Source: Gymnogyps californianus (lineage: Eukaryota > Chordata > Aves > Accipitriformes > Cathartidae). Taken from it: DNA of 64,000 nucleotides. The DNA is taken from contig NC_059476.1 of the NCBI RefSeq assembly GCF_018139145.2, positions 16,365,543 to 16,429,542 of the forward strand, written 5' to 3'. The position numbers and the translations under genes were made by a program. The notes under the pieces are model-generated. The model saw nothing but the letters and a program-made list of their open reading frames with translations, was not told the DNA's origin and made no database searches. This document shows positions 23,028 through 36,983 of the stretch, piece by piece; the stretch's first letter is position 1; the number at the start of each line of letters is the position of its first letter.

Positions 23028-25777
23028 CTCTAAATGATTTGCAAACAAGGGCTGTTTGTCCTTTCCAAAGTGGCTGTAGGTGTAAAGGAGTGTGAACTGA
23101 TATTTAGTAATTTATTAGATTAGGATTGAGTTTTATCTTTCCTTTCTCTTTTCATACCTAACTGTTTAAAAGTGTATTTTATCCAAAAATGGCTATCATG
23201 GAGGAGGCTAACCCTGGAAAACTTCAACTTGAAAGCTAACTTCTGGAAGAAGGTTAGAGTGGTGTTAAGTAGGTCTGTTTTGAGTGTTGCACTCCCTGTA
23301 CTCGGGGCTTCTGTATTTTCCCTCCCAAGAACCTTGCTGTGAAGACCAAACTCCTGCTACAGAGTTTGTGCTGGATCTAAAGATTTCATTAGCACTCCTC
23401 CCTTACGTGGTTGTGAAGGGAACTTTGAATACACGGGTTTGAGCGTGAACTGATGTAGTCTCCATGCCGTGCATTGGCAGATACCCTGAAACAACAGGTA
23501 AACTTCCTTTCTGGTCTCAAGAGGACGTGGGTTTATTTATTTTAATGACTAGAAGATATTTGAAGTATGGAATGGACACTAAGCTGTTTGGTAATCCCTA
23601 GGTGCACTGCTGTTCTCGGTATCAAAGCCCAAATAGTCTCCATCCTGACAACTCTTCCAGCTCACTCTATTTTACTAGAACCATAGCTGAGGTCACAGAC
23701 TGAGCACGCTAACAGTACAAAATTGAATATAGAGTTCAGAGGTTACTCTGCTCAACAAGTTACTCAGTTTCAAATCAGATTAAAAATTGACTTTGTAAGT
23801 TAAAGATGTTGCAGAACTGTAGTCTACTTTGCCATGGAGGCTGCACTCCTTGCCTATAACAAGCAGATTGGTTCTTGTTCCTAAATCATCTGTTTGCCTG
23901 TGACTAATCTTGAATTCGTATCTTCCTGCTGCTTGTACTTTGAACTGAATTTTGTGCTCCAAATAAGAACAGCAAATAGGGCTTTAAATTTTCTCAACTC
24001 CTTGTAGCTCAGGGACTGCTCCTGCCCCTAGGATAGGAAATGCCTTATGCAGCTTTATATATAATGGGAGATGGTGGAGGGGAACGCATGTAGGGAGAAG
24101 TTGATCACAGCTGCTTTGGTCTATACTTACTGGCATGTTGATGAACTTTAGCAGCTAAATGCGCTTGTGATGACACCTCACAAACTTCAGAAAGTAAGCA
24201 GTTATTTTTGGAAACTTTTCTCTTTTTTTTCGCCCCAGGACTAAAACTACTAAACCTACTTTAAAAAAAAAAGTCTATGAAAAAACACTAGTTCCGAAGA
24301 AACCAGCACCTTCTGCTTATCATGCTCGTGGGCATTTCAGCATCCTAACCCTAAATCCTGCTTGATGTTCTTTCCTGTCTGTCCTGTTATCTGGAACTTG
24401 GAGGGCTTTCCATTGCTGTAAGGGAAGAGGAATAGTTCTTTCATATTCAGTTTGGGGGAAGAGATGAGCGATTCTCTGATCTCATCTTTAAGGCAGATCT
24501 TTGCTCTCAGCATGCCATGGTGCTGCCTAGGAGGTTTTTCATGATTCTGCCTGTAAGCAGCAGACAGAGCTAATTTCAGAGCTGGTTTGTACTGGCAGAC
24601 TTGAAGGGTTAAGTGTGCTGAATTTATTGCATAGTTTTGAGATTCTGTTGGTGGTGGCAAAACTTTCTTTAAAAAAAAAAATTCAAGAATTCTTGCTCTG
24701 AGCACTGGTTTGCTGCCCCATTGTTTTGCCAGTGCAGCTAAATCAGGGTCTGTTTGTAAGCTGCATCCTGAAGTCAGGGTTTGATAAGCCTTGGCTTTAG
24801 TGAGAGGTCCTAGATTAGGCTGAGCAGGGTGCGTGGAACCTTAGCTGTGAGTGGGCCAGAAGGAAAGCCACGGATGTGGGTATGTGGAGGAATCTGTACA
24901 AGTGGGGTCCTGTGCCTCTGAGCTACAAACTGTCTATTTGCAGTGGCTGCGAGAGGGCACTGGTGCATGCTGGAGCAGCTGGTGGTGAGGTGTGACAAGT
25001 GAGGCTCTCCTGTGGACAAATTCCTGCTTTCTGTCAGCATGGCAGCCAGCGTGCAAATGGACTTCGGCTGTTAGTGCAATAACTAGCTCACTCTGTGCTG
25101 TCAGTCCACATGCAGTGTAGGATTGGGGGCTAAAGCAGAATGAGTCAGATGGTCTTGGGAATATGATCTTTCGCTTCAGGTGGCCTCACAGAAGGTCGTA
25201 AGCTTACTCTCATTCTCAAAATGACATGCAAAATACTTGTCTACAGACTTGCAATATCCTTGGTAATGCATTTTTTTACTCAGGTGGCTCCTCCCTGTTA
25301 GTTCGGTCTGAGGGGAGGTAGATGAGATAGAGCTGAATATGAGCTAATGGGACATCATAGCCTTGAAATATCCCAAGAGTCTTTCCTCTCGGAACCAGTG
25401 AAGGAAAATGAATCTCTCTCTAAAACTAGGTCTCTTTTGAAAATCCAGATTTAGCATAAATGAGGGTCAAACTTCACAAAGAATGCTTTTAGAAAAGGAG
25501 ATGATAAACTTTAATAGCTGTATAATTACTTGCCTTGTTTGAATCCACTGAAGGAATGTAAAGGTGCATCTAAAACAAAGAATTAAAAAGTTTTTGTTGT
25601 TCTGCCTCTGTATTAAGTGAGCTGTGAGTGCCATACTAAATGGTATAGTTAGTTTAGTTGAGAGATGTTTGTGAAATCCAGAGACAAGAAAAATGGAAGG
25701 TCAACCAGAGCAATGAAATAAACTTTGCATAAAAATATAGTCTTAAATAGATGTTCCTAGTGGTGTGGTGGTCCGGG

Positions 25778-25866
25778 TTTTCTTTTGTTTTGGTTTGGTT
25801 TTTTGGGGGTGGGGTGTTTTCTTTTTTTTTTTCTTTTCTTTTTTCTTTTTTTGATGGGGTGGGGGT
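25778..25866. repeat. T-rich / G-rich low-complexity tract
   Basis: An alternating run of T-rich blocks, TTTGG words and G-rich ends, purine-rich on the minus strand. It produces spurious Lys-rich reading frames on that strand that should not be taken as genes. Confidence 0.8.
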
Positions 25867-27083
25867 AAGCATAACTAAGACACCTGTCTGAAGGGAAATC
25901 ATGGCTATTTAGTTTTAAGGTACTGGAACTACAGACTAAACTCTGATAGTCTTCCAAATACATCTTAAAGCATTTTTGGGAAATGGACAAAATATTTCCC
26001 ACTCTAGGTGAAAAACAGTTTCAGGTAAGTACCTGTTATCTTCCCATGAGAGAGAAAGAAGTATATTTGTTTGAAGCCTTTGCTTCTTAAAGTTCTAGCA
26101 TAAAACTTGGGAGATAGTCTTTGGGGAGAGACTGGTAGGAGAAGGCAGGCAGGTTCTGTGACTTGGTTTTTTTTTGTTTTTTAAGCTTAAAAAGCCAAAT
26201 AGAAGTTATCTGGAAAAAATATTCTAAAAGCTTATTGTTTTCAGTTAATGAGTTAAGGGTTAGGACAGCATAGAGATTTGCCTAGATAGATTCATCAGAG
26301 AACCTTTCTTTTAAGGAAATCAACATCAGAAAATGGTTCTCAAGAATATTGAATAGAACCACTGTTGGCTTATGAGCCATGAGTTATTCTTTTTCCAGAA
26401 TAAAGTTAAACATTATGCTATCTATTTTTTTAACCATATTGCATCACAGTACTGTAAGCAAGTTTGTAGAGGGTCAGATTTCTGAAAAGGTGTGAAATTA
26501 TTTTCTGTGCAAAATCACTATTTTAGTGGAAAATATTGAAATTTATTGATTGTAGTTTATATATCCTAAACTTGATGTCTAGCATGTGTAGAAGATACTA
26601 CAGGAAACATTCAGTAGACTTTTTCTCCCTTTTAAATAAAGGAGAGGTTATGCTAGAGCAACTGTAATAAAGCATTTCACCCTGACTTTGAAGAAACTGC
26701 AAGTCCATCTACAGACCTTGCCAAACTGTGCGAATTTGTGTTGCATTTATAGTAGATATAGGTATGGGCAGTAACTCTGGTAATTTCTGAGAAATCTCAA
26801 TTTTACGTCATTTAACCTCAATGAGCAGTATGGGAGAGTACAGTTGTTTAATGCTGGCCAATACAGAAGGTCTTTCAGGAAAGATCTTGGTTCCACCACA
26901 GAAAAATAGAATACGCATCCAAGCGATGCATTGAACTGGAAGTGAATTTTCTTGTAAAAACATGATTTATGGTTACACAGTAGTTTTTTAATCTAGTGTA
27001 GATTTAAAATGCTACAGAGAGTGGTGAATCGTACTACCATCTTTGTGCTAGTGTCCTCACTTTGTGTAGATGCATGGTGGATT

Positions 27084-27132
27084 GGATCAGGGAACTGATC
27101 CCTGAACCATCTTGTCTTGTTACCATGCAAAT
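27084..27132. repeat. Foldback-family word in a palindrome, plus octamer
   Basis: GGATCAGGGAACTGATCC (27,084-27,101) is a short palindrome with a 4-base centre and contains the 13-base word TCAGGGAACTGAT found in the copies near 16.4 and 19.7 kb. A consensus POU octamer ATGCAAAT follows at 27,125-27,132. The repeat relation is supported by exact matches; any role of the octamer is speculative. Confidence 0.4.
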
Positions 27133-30100
27133 GCAAGATGAGTGAGCATCTGGGGGGTGGGGAGGATGAGTGGGATCAGCCCTTTCAGTGGAGAGGTGGA
27201 TTTATCATGGATTAAAGTGCCAGGTAATCAGTAATCATAGCTTCAAGATATTGAAGACATGCTGCAGAGTGGATTTCCCTGTTCACAGTAACCTTCAGTT
27301 TGCAGTAATCTGTCTTCTAGTAACTTGGGATAAGTGAGTTGTGGAATTTTGAGTCTTCTTACTCTGCTTCTTGTAATTAACAATTTACACAGTATATTTT
27401 GCAATCATACATTTTACATGCACACGCATTCTACTGCTGTTGAATTTTTTTCCTCTTTTGAAGCACTTCAGTCAGGCAAGCCTCATTCTGCTCTTGATGC
27501 TGCCTTGCTAGTGTATGTGCCTCAAGTTGCAGTGTGTCTCCGGTGAGTAGATAAAAATCTTTTATCCAATGTGTTTGTTCTTCATAAAATTAACAGAGAA
27601 TTACAGAGAAACTAACTGATGCTGTAATGGAGACATTAGGATCATCACTAGTTGCTGTCAGCAAAAGGTGGTTTCCAGAGATCAAAACAGCTGAATCTAT
27701 ATCCCCTAGTAGTGGTTCTCATAGGTATTTCTTGTTTCTGGTTCCTACAGCATAATGGTTATCTTAATTCTTCTCCTTTTGGAGTAGAGTCAGCACACTT
27801 TTGAATGTTTGCCTAAAGGAAGGGTTTCTGTTTACCCATTTGGGTGATCTGTGTATTTGGGCTTTAAGGAAATGACAACAATCCCTACCAGGGTACCATA
27901 CACCTTTAGGTTTATGATGTCAATTGGAGAGATGGGCCAGTGCTGAATCAGCTTGTTTAGGGCCAATGCTTTCCCAAATGGCAGAGGCAGTAGATTTCTA
28001 GCCATGCGAACCTCCCGAGGGTAGTCAACCCCTCATTACACCAGACCACTGTGAAGCATTCTTGTTTTAGTTCAGTATCTTCCCTCTTCACTGAGAAATA
28101 ATCCCTACCACAGAGGATCCATGGGTTGATCACAAGACGTATGAGTCGAGCAGGTTTGGACTGGGCTTTCTGTGTGGTCATCCAGTCAGGATGCATATTC
28201 AGCACAGCTACTGGTTTAGGGATTTTGCCTTTACACAAGGTTGAAAGTTGTCATAGGGCTTGCTTCCAAACAGGAGTCACCAGGGCAAAAAATCAGGTAG
28301 AGCTAAGGGCAGTTCAGCACTTGCGCTGAATTCATCTGCTGAGATTGGTCAGCCAGCAACTCTGATGGTTGACCAAGGAGCACAACAGGGCTATGTCAGA
28401 GCAGCACGGTGTTCAGGAGAGAGAACTGGAATAAGAACCATTCCCAAAACACATCTGTTTGATCATTCAGCACTAGATGCCTTTGCCTTCCAGTGGAGCT
28501 TTGTGATCCGTGTGGTGGTCTCTCCTGCAGGAGCACGAATCTGGCCTGCTCCTGTATGTCTCATCTGTTCTCAGCAGCACACTGAAAAACCTATGCAGCC
28601 CATAGTACTGTTGACTCTAGCTTCTTTCTGTTCTAATAGGCCTTGATTCTTCAGCATCTTCACTGTAATACACATCTCCCATGTTTTTTACTTAGAAGGA
28701 GTCCAAGGCAGTTACACATCTAACAAATCAGAGTAAGTGCATGCTCTGTTCTTGAACAGTCTCTTAAGCAGTAGCTACGCTTCTAGTTCCTAAGCAGATG
28801 CACTCTGGGATTTGCTGGGCATGCTTTTCATGATGGTGTTGTTTAAGGCAACCCCTTGTGTGGCTACTTATACTTTGCCCTTATTGGAACTGGGATTCTG
28901 GGCTAGTTAAACCTGTGTCTTAACCCTGAACAGCCATTCTTATGCAAGGTGAACTTGGAGAAGTTACTACTTTTTTTTTTTTTTTTTAAAAAGGGTTGGG
29001 GGAGCAAAATCACTTGTCCCTTATGCAGTCTGATGAACTTGTACCAGTGTAACTAATGGAGTGCAGGGGTCAGTACGAGTGATGGAGCAGAGAAGGGAAG
29101 GGCTGCAAAACCTGCTGTTACTGCTGAAAGATATGCTTATGAGACTGTGCTTTGAATCCGTAGCCTTGATTGGAGTTTGCCTCCACGAGTTTTGCCTCAT
29201 GCTAGCACTGATCCTTCAAAAGGGGCAAAAGATTACATAGATACTTTGCCAAGGTCCCCTGGTGCAAAAAGCAAAGATTAATTTTTGTGATGTCCAAAGC
29301 ATCACATCTTCCTAAAATGCATTGAGTTCTTCAATGAGATGATGTGGTTCTTGGTTCTGTACTGTCCCTATAGTTTGAACTACTTTAAAGTGGTACTACA
29401 ATACCCTTAAAAGCTGTGTTTCATGAGCCTTTGACTTGAGGGATGCCTGAGAATCTGTTGTTTGAATCTCCATTGAAATATGCAGGACTAACCAGTCTCT
29501 GTCAAAGATGAGGCAGACTGGTAGGAACTGTTTCTTTGTTCTTGCCATCACACCACAAGCAGAAGCTGTAGATGTTCATAGGATGACTTATTTCAGAAAT
29601 CATGTACCTTAGCGGTTGTCAAGAGGAGGGAAAACCTTCAGTCTCCTGTTTTCATGTGATGATGATATGCATAAACTGAAGCACAAGCCTCCATGCTGGA
29701 GCTTGTCCTAAGAGTCAGCAACATGATAGGCAGAAAGATGGCTTCTGTTAAAAGGATTTTTTTTTTTTTTTAATTTCCTTTTTGATCTGTGGACTGCCCT
29801 GAGTATAAAGCATCTACATGGTTGCCTCATGGAAGCTTTGTTACTGAGAGTAACAAATCCTGCAAAATTAGCCTATTCTGTTAATTTGGGAGTGAAGCAG
29901 AATAAATGGTTCTTAGTTTGTGCCTGGAAGTATTTCTGAAGAACAAAGGCTTGACAATCCTTGAAGATGTATGCTGATTATTTAAACTTCTGCATTTATA
30001 TTTATGTGGCTGCTGTGGCTGGGGATGCTCTTGTAGCCTTTCTAAAGGTAGAGTCAGTTCTTTCCTCCTGTTGTCTTTGCCCTTAAAGCTGGATAGTGCA

Positions 30101-30183
30101 GACATCTACCGTGATGGATGAATGGACATCATTCTCAGGAAGGTAACTTTAAGGCAAAAGTAAAGGGTGAACGGTTTTTATTC

Positions 30184-30190
<7 letters not shown>

Positions 30191-30213
<23 letters not shown>
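30191..30213. repeat. T23 homopolymer run
   Basis: Twenty-three T bases in intron 1. Other T runs of similar kind lie near 41.39, 41.60 and 45.44 kb. No element boundary is visible beside it. Confidence 0.9.
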
Positions 30214-30214
<1 letters not shown>

Positions 30215-30689
30215 GTAGTTGAACTAGCTGTTTTGGTTTCTTTTCTCAAGGACCACATGAATAAATCTGAACAATACGAGGTTGAGTTGCACCTGTAAAA
30301 GTGGATTCATTTTGTTAGCTTCCTCCTGTTCTGCACAAAGCCATGAGCAGCAGAAGTACTGGAAGAACCTGCTGTGTAGGCTTATGCTAACCGTATGTTA
30401 ACTTTGCTTAAAAAAAATTAAACCCTACCTCCTGCAGAACTTGATTTGCCATTGAGAAGAGCTTTCCACTTGCTGGGAGTGAAGGGGAATTTTTCAGTCC
30501 CTGGCAATTGTGCAGGGAGATGGCTATTGTTACTGGCTCAAAGACTGTAGAAAGAACTTTAATTTCCCTGCTCTGTTTGATGCCTCTGCAACTCCAAACT
30601 GTTTTTGAATGCAAATATTAAGCTGACTGTCCACTGTTGCTGCTTCTAGGTTTCTTTCATTTTACTTTTTCTTCCCCTATCCTCATGTT

Positions 30690-30900
30690 TCCTCTACATT
30701 GAGTGTTTGAAGTTATTTTTCATGAGACATTTTTGTTTCCAAACTAATTTTATTTTCTCTCTAGGTCATTTATGTATTTGTCTTCACTAATGTTTGCAAC
30801 ATCTCCAAACATAGTATCCTCTGTGAATTTAACTAACATGCTGTTTACCCTTTCTTCCAGATCCAGTTTCTGATCCTACTTCCACATTTGGGAGTATGCA
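30690..30900 (-). repeat. Possible worn CR1/L3-like LINE fragment
   Basis: CTCTGTGAATTTAACTAACA followed by TGCTGTTTACCCTTTCTTCC resembles the reverse complement of a CR1/L3 reverse transcriptase segment. The match is weaker than at 39.5 kb and limits are approximate. Confidence 0.33.
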
Positions 30901-33900
30901 AGGGACAAACACATCTCTTTGCGTAGCTTGACTGGATATCCCAAGACTAGGATGTTAGTATATTTAAACAATTTTTTGCATTAAAATGTTGCCAGTATCT
31001 TAATTGCACGTAGATTATTATTTTTTGAAATGTAATTAGCTTTATTTGCATTATGCATATTCAGAAGCCTGCTGGTAGAAACAGTTTTTCTGCAGTCTGA
31101 CTAGTGCTTATTGGTGACTTTAAAACGGATGGAGGAGTAGGAAGAATTTCAGGGTTGCTTTTTAAATGAGCTAGGCTTATTTAGTGTTATAGCTTTAGCA
31201 CTCATTCTTGAAAATCTTGGCTCTTTGTCTAATAAGATTAACTGTAGGTTAATCCAAGAACATATAAAATCTTTAGACTGTGTTCAATATATTTATGAAA
31301 GACCACTTCAGACTTCTGAATGCATGAGTACAGGCCCTAGGAGAGATTTTTAAATACTTGAAATAGTCAAAGAGAAATACTTGCATCAAATAAGTGTTAA
31401 CAAAAAAATAAAATTGCACACTGAAGTTTTCTGAATCCCTGCATTGCAGGTCACATTATTCTGGTACTTGTAAGAAACCAGTTGTCTGGAAGAGTAAACC
31501 CTATGCTAAACTGTTATTGCAGATTTGATAATGCAGCTTCCATTAAAATGTGTTTTGTGATTGTGTAGTTATTGCAAAATGAGATATTGCATGTTTTCTG
31601 TTATGTAAGCAATTGTCTGGCAGTAATTAGCAGTTCAAAGATAAAGAAGTCAGCATTAGACTAATGTGCTATTTTTAAAAATGTATTTTTGACTCGGCCA
31701 CCTCTTGGAGTGTCTCATGTATTCAACTACTACTATATTTAATTGAATTACTTATTGAAACACTACTATAAGCAACTGTTTAAATTACTGAAGTGAATTT
31801 GATGCTGAATGCAGTGTTCACTGTGTAGCTGTAGATTTTGCAGGTTCCTGTGCAGCCTTAGTTTTCCAGTGCGTTTCCATTCTTTTCCCCTTGTAAATGA
31901 AAGGAGCCTTCTCTTCATGTGGTTTGAATTTCTTTTGTTAAAACTGTTGCCGATCTTCTTGGCTAACATTTCAAAGTAATTGGTTATAGTTTCTCTGCTT
32001 GGATTTTCATTTGTACCGTCCAGCTCTGTACATGGGTAATAAGTTTAGGTGAGATTGCAGTTCTTCTTTGGCTTAGCTGCTTTGACAGAGGTTCTCAGAA
32101 GAACTATTGCTAGGAAAGTGCAGTGTTTTGCAACACTTGTTCTAGTATCCCACTGCATTTTGTTTTAGTGGCTGATTCCTTCACTTACCCCTTCCAGTGT
32201 TATTCCTGTGGTTTTATAGAAAAGCAAGTTTGTTATGGTTGCTTACAAGCTTTTCAAGGGAATTTGAGACTCATTGAGTACTATTGTTTATTTTATCTAA
32301 TCTGCTGAAGTACAATGTGTTCTAGAAGTCTAATATTCCTTCAGCCTGGAAATGCTTCTGGTGTCAAAGAACACTTTTAAAAAAAGTCAGCTATATCTGA
32401 AATAACCTTCAGAGGATTTAAGGTATAAAATTGACAGTAGTGGGGAACAAGGCACTTACATGAAATTGTTATTAATGCTTCTTGCACACACTGTCTTCGG
32501 CAATTTATTGTTCACTCTTTATGCCATACTTTGTTCATTACATGTGTATGACACTCTTTTTCTTTTAGGGAAACTTCTGTATGAAGAATTCTGTAGGGAA
32601 AAAATGACCTTAAGGGAAGATGTTTACAAAGTGGTAGAGACATCAACCTGTTTTGTAACTTTGAATATCTGTTAGTGCTGCTCTAGACTTTTAATCCCTT
32701 AGGATCAGATGATTAGCATGTAGCCTGCAGTAGCGCAGTTTGTGTCAAATTCCTTCACTGTCTATATGGCTGTACTGCTGAGGCAGTTCCTAGCCATGGA
32801 TTAGGAAATCCATTTCTGAGATTTTGCTCTGAAAGGACTGTTCAGAAGTTACAAAAAGAGCTGCTTTGGATGTAAGTGGACAGCGACCCTCATCTTAAAA
32901 GCTGAAGCTTTTCTAGCAAAGCGGCACTCAAAACTGTGAAGTATTTCTGTTGTTTCTTCATCTAGAGGTTGTTAGAGATATTTCAGTCTCCAATGAATTT
33001 AGCAATACAACATAGTGTGAAATGCCAAGCTTGAGGAGCTTTGTGTGTAGATTACCTGGAAAATTTAACTCAGATTTTGAACAAAGGACCTGTGGTAGGC
33101 AGTTTCTTAGAAGGCTGAGTGGTGTCCCAGTGTTTCTTCACTTAGCACCAAAGAATTGTTTTTAGATCTGCTGAGCATCTTAAACAGGGACTTCATTCTT
33201 TGAACAGACCTGAGGCAGTAACAGATCTGCTAAGACCTTTTTATTGAGATACCAACTGTAAAATTGGAGCAAGGCTGCCTGTTCTAGAAAGGTGATCTCC
33301 AGATGTTTGTCTTTTTAACAGTTTGATGTTCTTGAGTAGAAAGCCGTAATTTGATTAACTGTGAGCATATTCTGAGATTCTGCTGTGACCCAATGACATT
33401 GGGAAATTTAGTGTGCAGAAAGTGTGGGGCTGCTGTCTTCTCTCAAGTTCAGATTGCACATGCTGCTTTCAAGCAAAGAACTTCAACTAGACTGAAAACA
33501 AAAGTTGTGAGGGAATAGGGTGGCCTCAACCAAAGTACAGTGGATTAAATGTTTGACTTCCTTAATTATGAAGGGCCGATAACGTGCTGCCCTTCAGGAA
33601 TTCTAGAAGGTCTGGAATAAATGAGATGGAGAAGACTGGGCAGTGTCAAAAAGCTGCACAGAACTGCTTGACTTGAGGAAGACTTGACGGTAGGAGCTGA
33701 AATTACTGTGTATATATCTCAGTTAAGTGCAATGTAAACTGTTAAATATACCTGTAGACACCAAATTCACTGTAGCTACTCAGAAAAGATACTTGGGCAT
33801 AACTTTGAAATCCTGAATGGCCACCATAAAAGATGTATTCTCTATCACATTACGTTTGCATCAGCCAAATCCCAAGGGCTTTTTTCTGACTATGATCTTC

Positions 33901-36900
33901 AGCTCTGATCCAGTACCTACTTCAGATGCCTGTCTCAAATCTGAATAAGAGAAAGGCAATCTGAGAGAGTGAACGAGGAAGTCAAACAGGTCTTGATTTC
34001 AGCAGTGTCGCTGTCGAAACTGTCCCTGGTCCTGCCACTTGTTCCTGCTGACATAACTGGACTAGGCCAGAAAATTGTTCCTGTCTAGAAATGAGGCAAA
34101 CAAAACCGATTATTTTTTTTCATTTTCTGCTGTATGCACCTGTACAGTTGTTTGTATTGCCAGTGAAAAGGGAAGAGTGTGAATAGAAATGCCTGATGTT
34201 AAGCAGTCTTTCTTCTGTCCCATGTTGCTTTCAAGGAGGAAAAAGAAAAGCTCAGTGTAACCTCAGTTGTAGTTGGACACAAAATATCCTGAAGAAACTG
34301 GATGCTTCTCCTGGGAAGCACATCTGCAGGCATAGCTTATGGAATTGATTATGTGTATCTGGAGCTAAAAGGTTAGTAAGATTCAGAGTTGCTACATGAA
34401 ATGATGGCAAACATTACATGACATCAGAAGTGAGAGGGAGATTTATCAGTCACTTGCTCTTTGGGAAAATTTCCACTAAGCCCCAAAGGTCAGGCTGTCT
34501 TACAGCTGTTTACTGCAAGTTTCTTGCATCTGTGTGTAGTTTTTTTTAAAGAAGGTTCACTGCTCCTAGTCTGCACTGAGTAATGCTCCATCACATCTGG
34601 CAATTTCAGTTCCCACAACTTATTTCAGCACCAAATTGTTTTGCTGCTATAATCTTTTGTTACAAAGTTGTCAGCAGCTGTGCTTATGCTTCTCTGTTTC
34701 CAGAGCAGTATCAGGGCTTGCAGTTTCTTTAGTGCATAGGCATAACCAGAGGTGTGAATGAAGGATAGGTAAGAATATTTCTGCTAGTATTTAGTTCTGT
34801 TGGCACAAGAGTAACAATAGTAATACAGCTATATCTTCCGTCCTGTGTGCAAGAGTTGTCATGTGCTTACTTTGTACCATTGTGCTCTTGATGCTATTGT
34901 TGTGCAAACGACCATAAAGCTGGAGGGGGCTGTTAGGCTTAGCTGTGCTCCCTTTGCATTTGCACCTTGTGTTGTAGACTCATGCCTCACTTGAGGTATA
35001 CTTTCAAATGTGACTTCAGTGATGACAGTTAGTCAGTATAATTTGCTCTGTAGCTAGTATGAATTCTATGCTCATGCCTTTCAGTGTTAAGATACTTCTC
35101 TCTGTGTGCTGATCTGTTTGTTTTGGGGGTTTTTGTTTAAGATGGATAACTTTTGCCCCCTGCCGTGCTTTCGGTTACCTTTCATTTTTGTGTAGCTGCC
35201 TGTATCACCCACTGATTTCACCGAGATCATCCTTTCTGTTGAGACAGAACTGAACAGTCCATCTGAAAAGGCTAAGGATACTAGTTCAGAGTTTCTGGGA
35301 AGCCTTCTCAAAACATCAGGTGTGCTTCATATTCACTGTAGTCATGATTCAGCTTTCTTTCCATGATCTAGATTCTCCTTTTCTTCTGTTAGCTTCTTAA
35401 TCAGAATTTAGATATACTCACTGGTGTTTTAGTGAAATAATCACCTGACTTAAAGTGGTGTGTCTTTGCATATCATAAGACTTTTCAGGATGCTGTTAGC
35501 TAGCTGGAGTCAAAGGCATACTCTTCATTGGGGCAATTATGTAATGGCTTATGATGGAGGTTTATCTAACATCAGACAGACTTTCACAATCACAAATAAC
35601 AGAATAAAAAGGCTCTTGGCAGTTTTTACCTTACAGGTAAGCTCAGTATATTCACCTCTCAACTAGGAAACGTTTAATAAACTTTCACGGATCTATGCTA
35701 TTTGTTGAAGATCATCAGATTTTCAATGATGGGTGATAAAACTATATTTAGTTTCTGAAGTAGAATCGCATTTTCATTCCCCTTTGCAAACATCTGTAAA
35801 GATGGCAAAAGGGGTATTTGTAACTTGAGATCCAAAAAGAAGAGAGTAATGTATTGAGTTAATTCAGTGATGAATGATGATATAATGGATCTCCTGTGAT
35901 CAAGGAGGTGAAACTGAGTCATGCTCCAAGAGTTTGCTGGATCAAAGCTGTGGTTTGGTAGATGCTTTTTCTGCTGGCAGTCCTTGTTTACATGGATTCA
36001 GCAGCTTGTGCCTACCCTTTCTGGGCTGTTTTTTAGCTGAATTGTTTCAGCTAGTCTGGTTTCAGTAGGTGGCTGTGTGTTGCAGACAGAGAATGATGTG
36101 GGGCAGGACTGAGTTGCTAGAGGAAGGCAACCCTCTTCAAATAGGACTGCTGTGGAGTATGAAATATAGCTAATATCTCAGCCAGTTTAACCCACACGTC
36201 TAACATGCTTCTGCACCATGCCAATACATATCTCTTGAGGCTGGGGTGGAAATCACTGGTGTCTTGTGCTTCCACGTATACAATGTTTCGGGGAGAGGGG
36301 AGGATTCCTCCATGGTTTAAACTGACTTGGGCCTCTGCTATACCTACTTGTGGCAAGTTGTTCCTGACAGCACACCTGACTCTGGCTCATCTGTAGTATG
36401 AGCATTACTATGGCCATGAAATAAAGTGGAGCAGTGAATTGATGCTGCTGGAAATCCTATCTCTTCTGTGGGAGGCATTTTCCAGGCAGATCAATTCCGT
36501 CTGCTGCAAGGCTATTCTTATGCTTGTGCCGGGGGAGCGTGGGGTATGGGGATAAACACTGGTAGTTAATGAATGTCATCTTAACTTTGCTTGGGAGTGA
36601 AGCATTAACAGGTTGCCTCCAACAGGAATAAAGTTTCAAGGTTTTTATTTTGCTGCAATAAATAATGCAGCACTGTTGGATATGGAAAAAATTGCCTCAA
36701 GTTTGAGAAACGTTTGGGTCTCTATATAAAAACTTTTGGTCCATGATGTTTTGCACTATTAAGCACACTCATTCTTGGGCTATTTGGCTCTTTTAATCTG
36801 TTTATAAACTTTCTAGCTAGTTGGTATAGTTTCTTCTCACTGAAAGTTGTACCTGGCTGCCTGCTGGAACTCCAGACCTGGAGGCTGAACAAATAAGAGC

Positions 36901-36971
36901 ACCGTCTTTGAAATGAGATACTGAAAAATAAATATCACTTCAATTTTTAGTGTTAAAGTTTATTTGTTGTT

Positions 36972-36983
36972 GGGGGGGGGGGG
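36972..36983. repeat. G12 run
   Basis: Twelve consecutive G bases in intron 1, sense strand, in a T/G-rich setting. Comparable runs occur at 49,505-49,515 (G11) and 63,413-63,426 (G14). Confidence 0.9.

Noticed and set aside
27125..27132. POU octamer ATGCAAAT
   Set aside because: A single 8-base match is expected several times by chance in 64 kb; there is no clustering with partner sites.
27957..28238. 93-residue minus-strand frame with ordinary-looking protein composition
   Set aside because: I could not match it to a gene, transposase or retroviral protein, and no flanking exon or repeat boundary supports it. A protein search of this frame would settle it.
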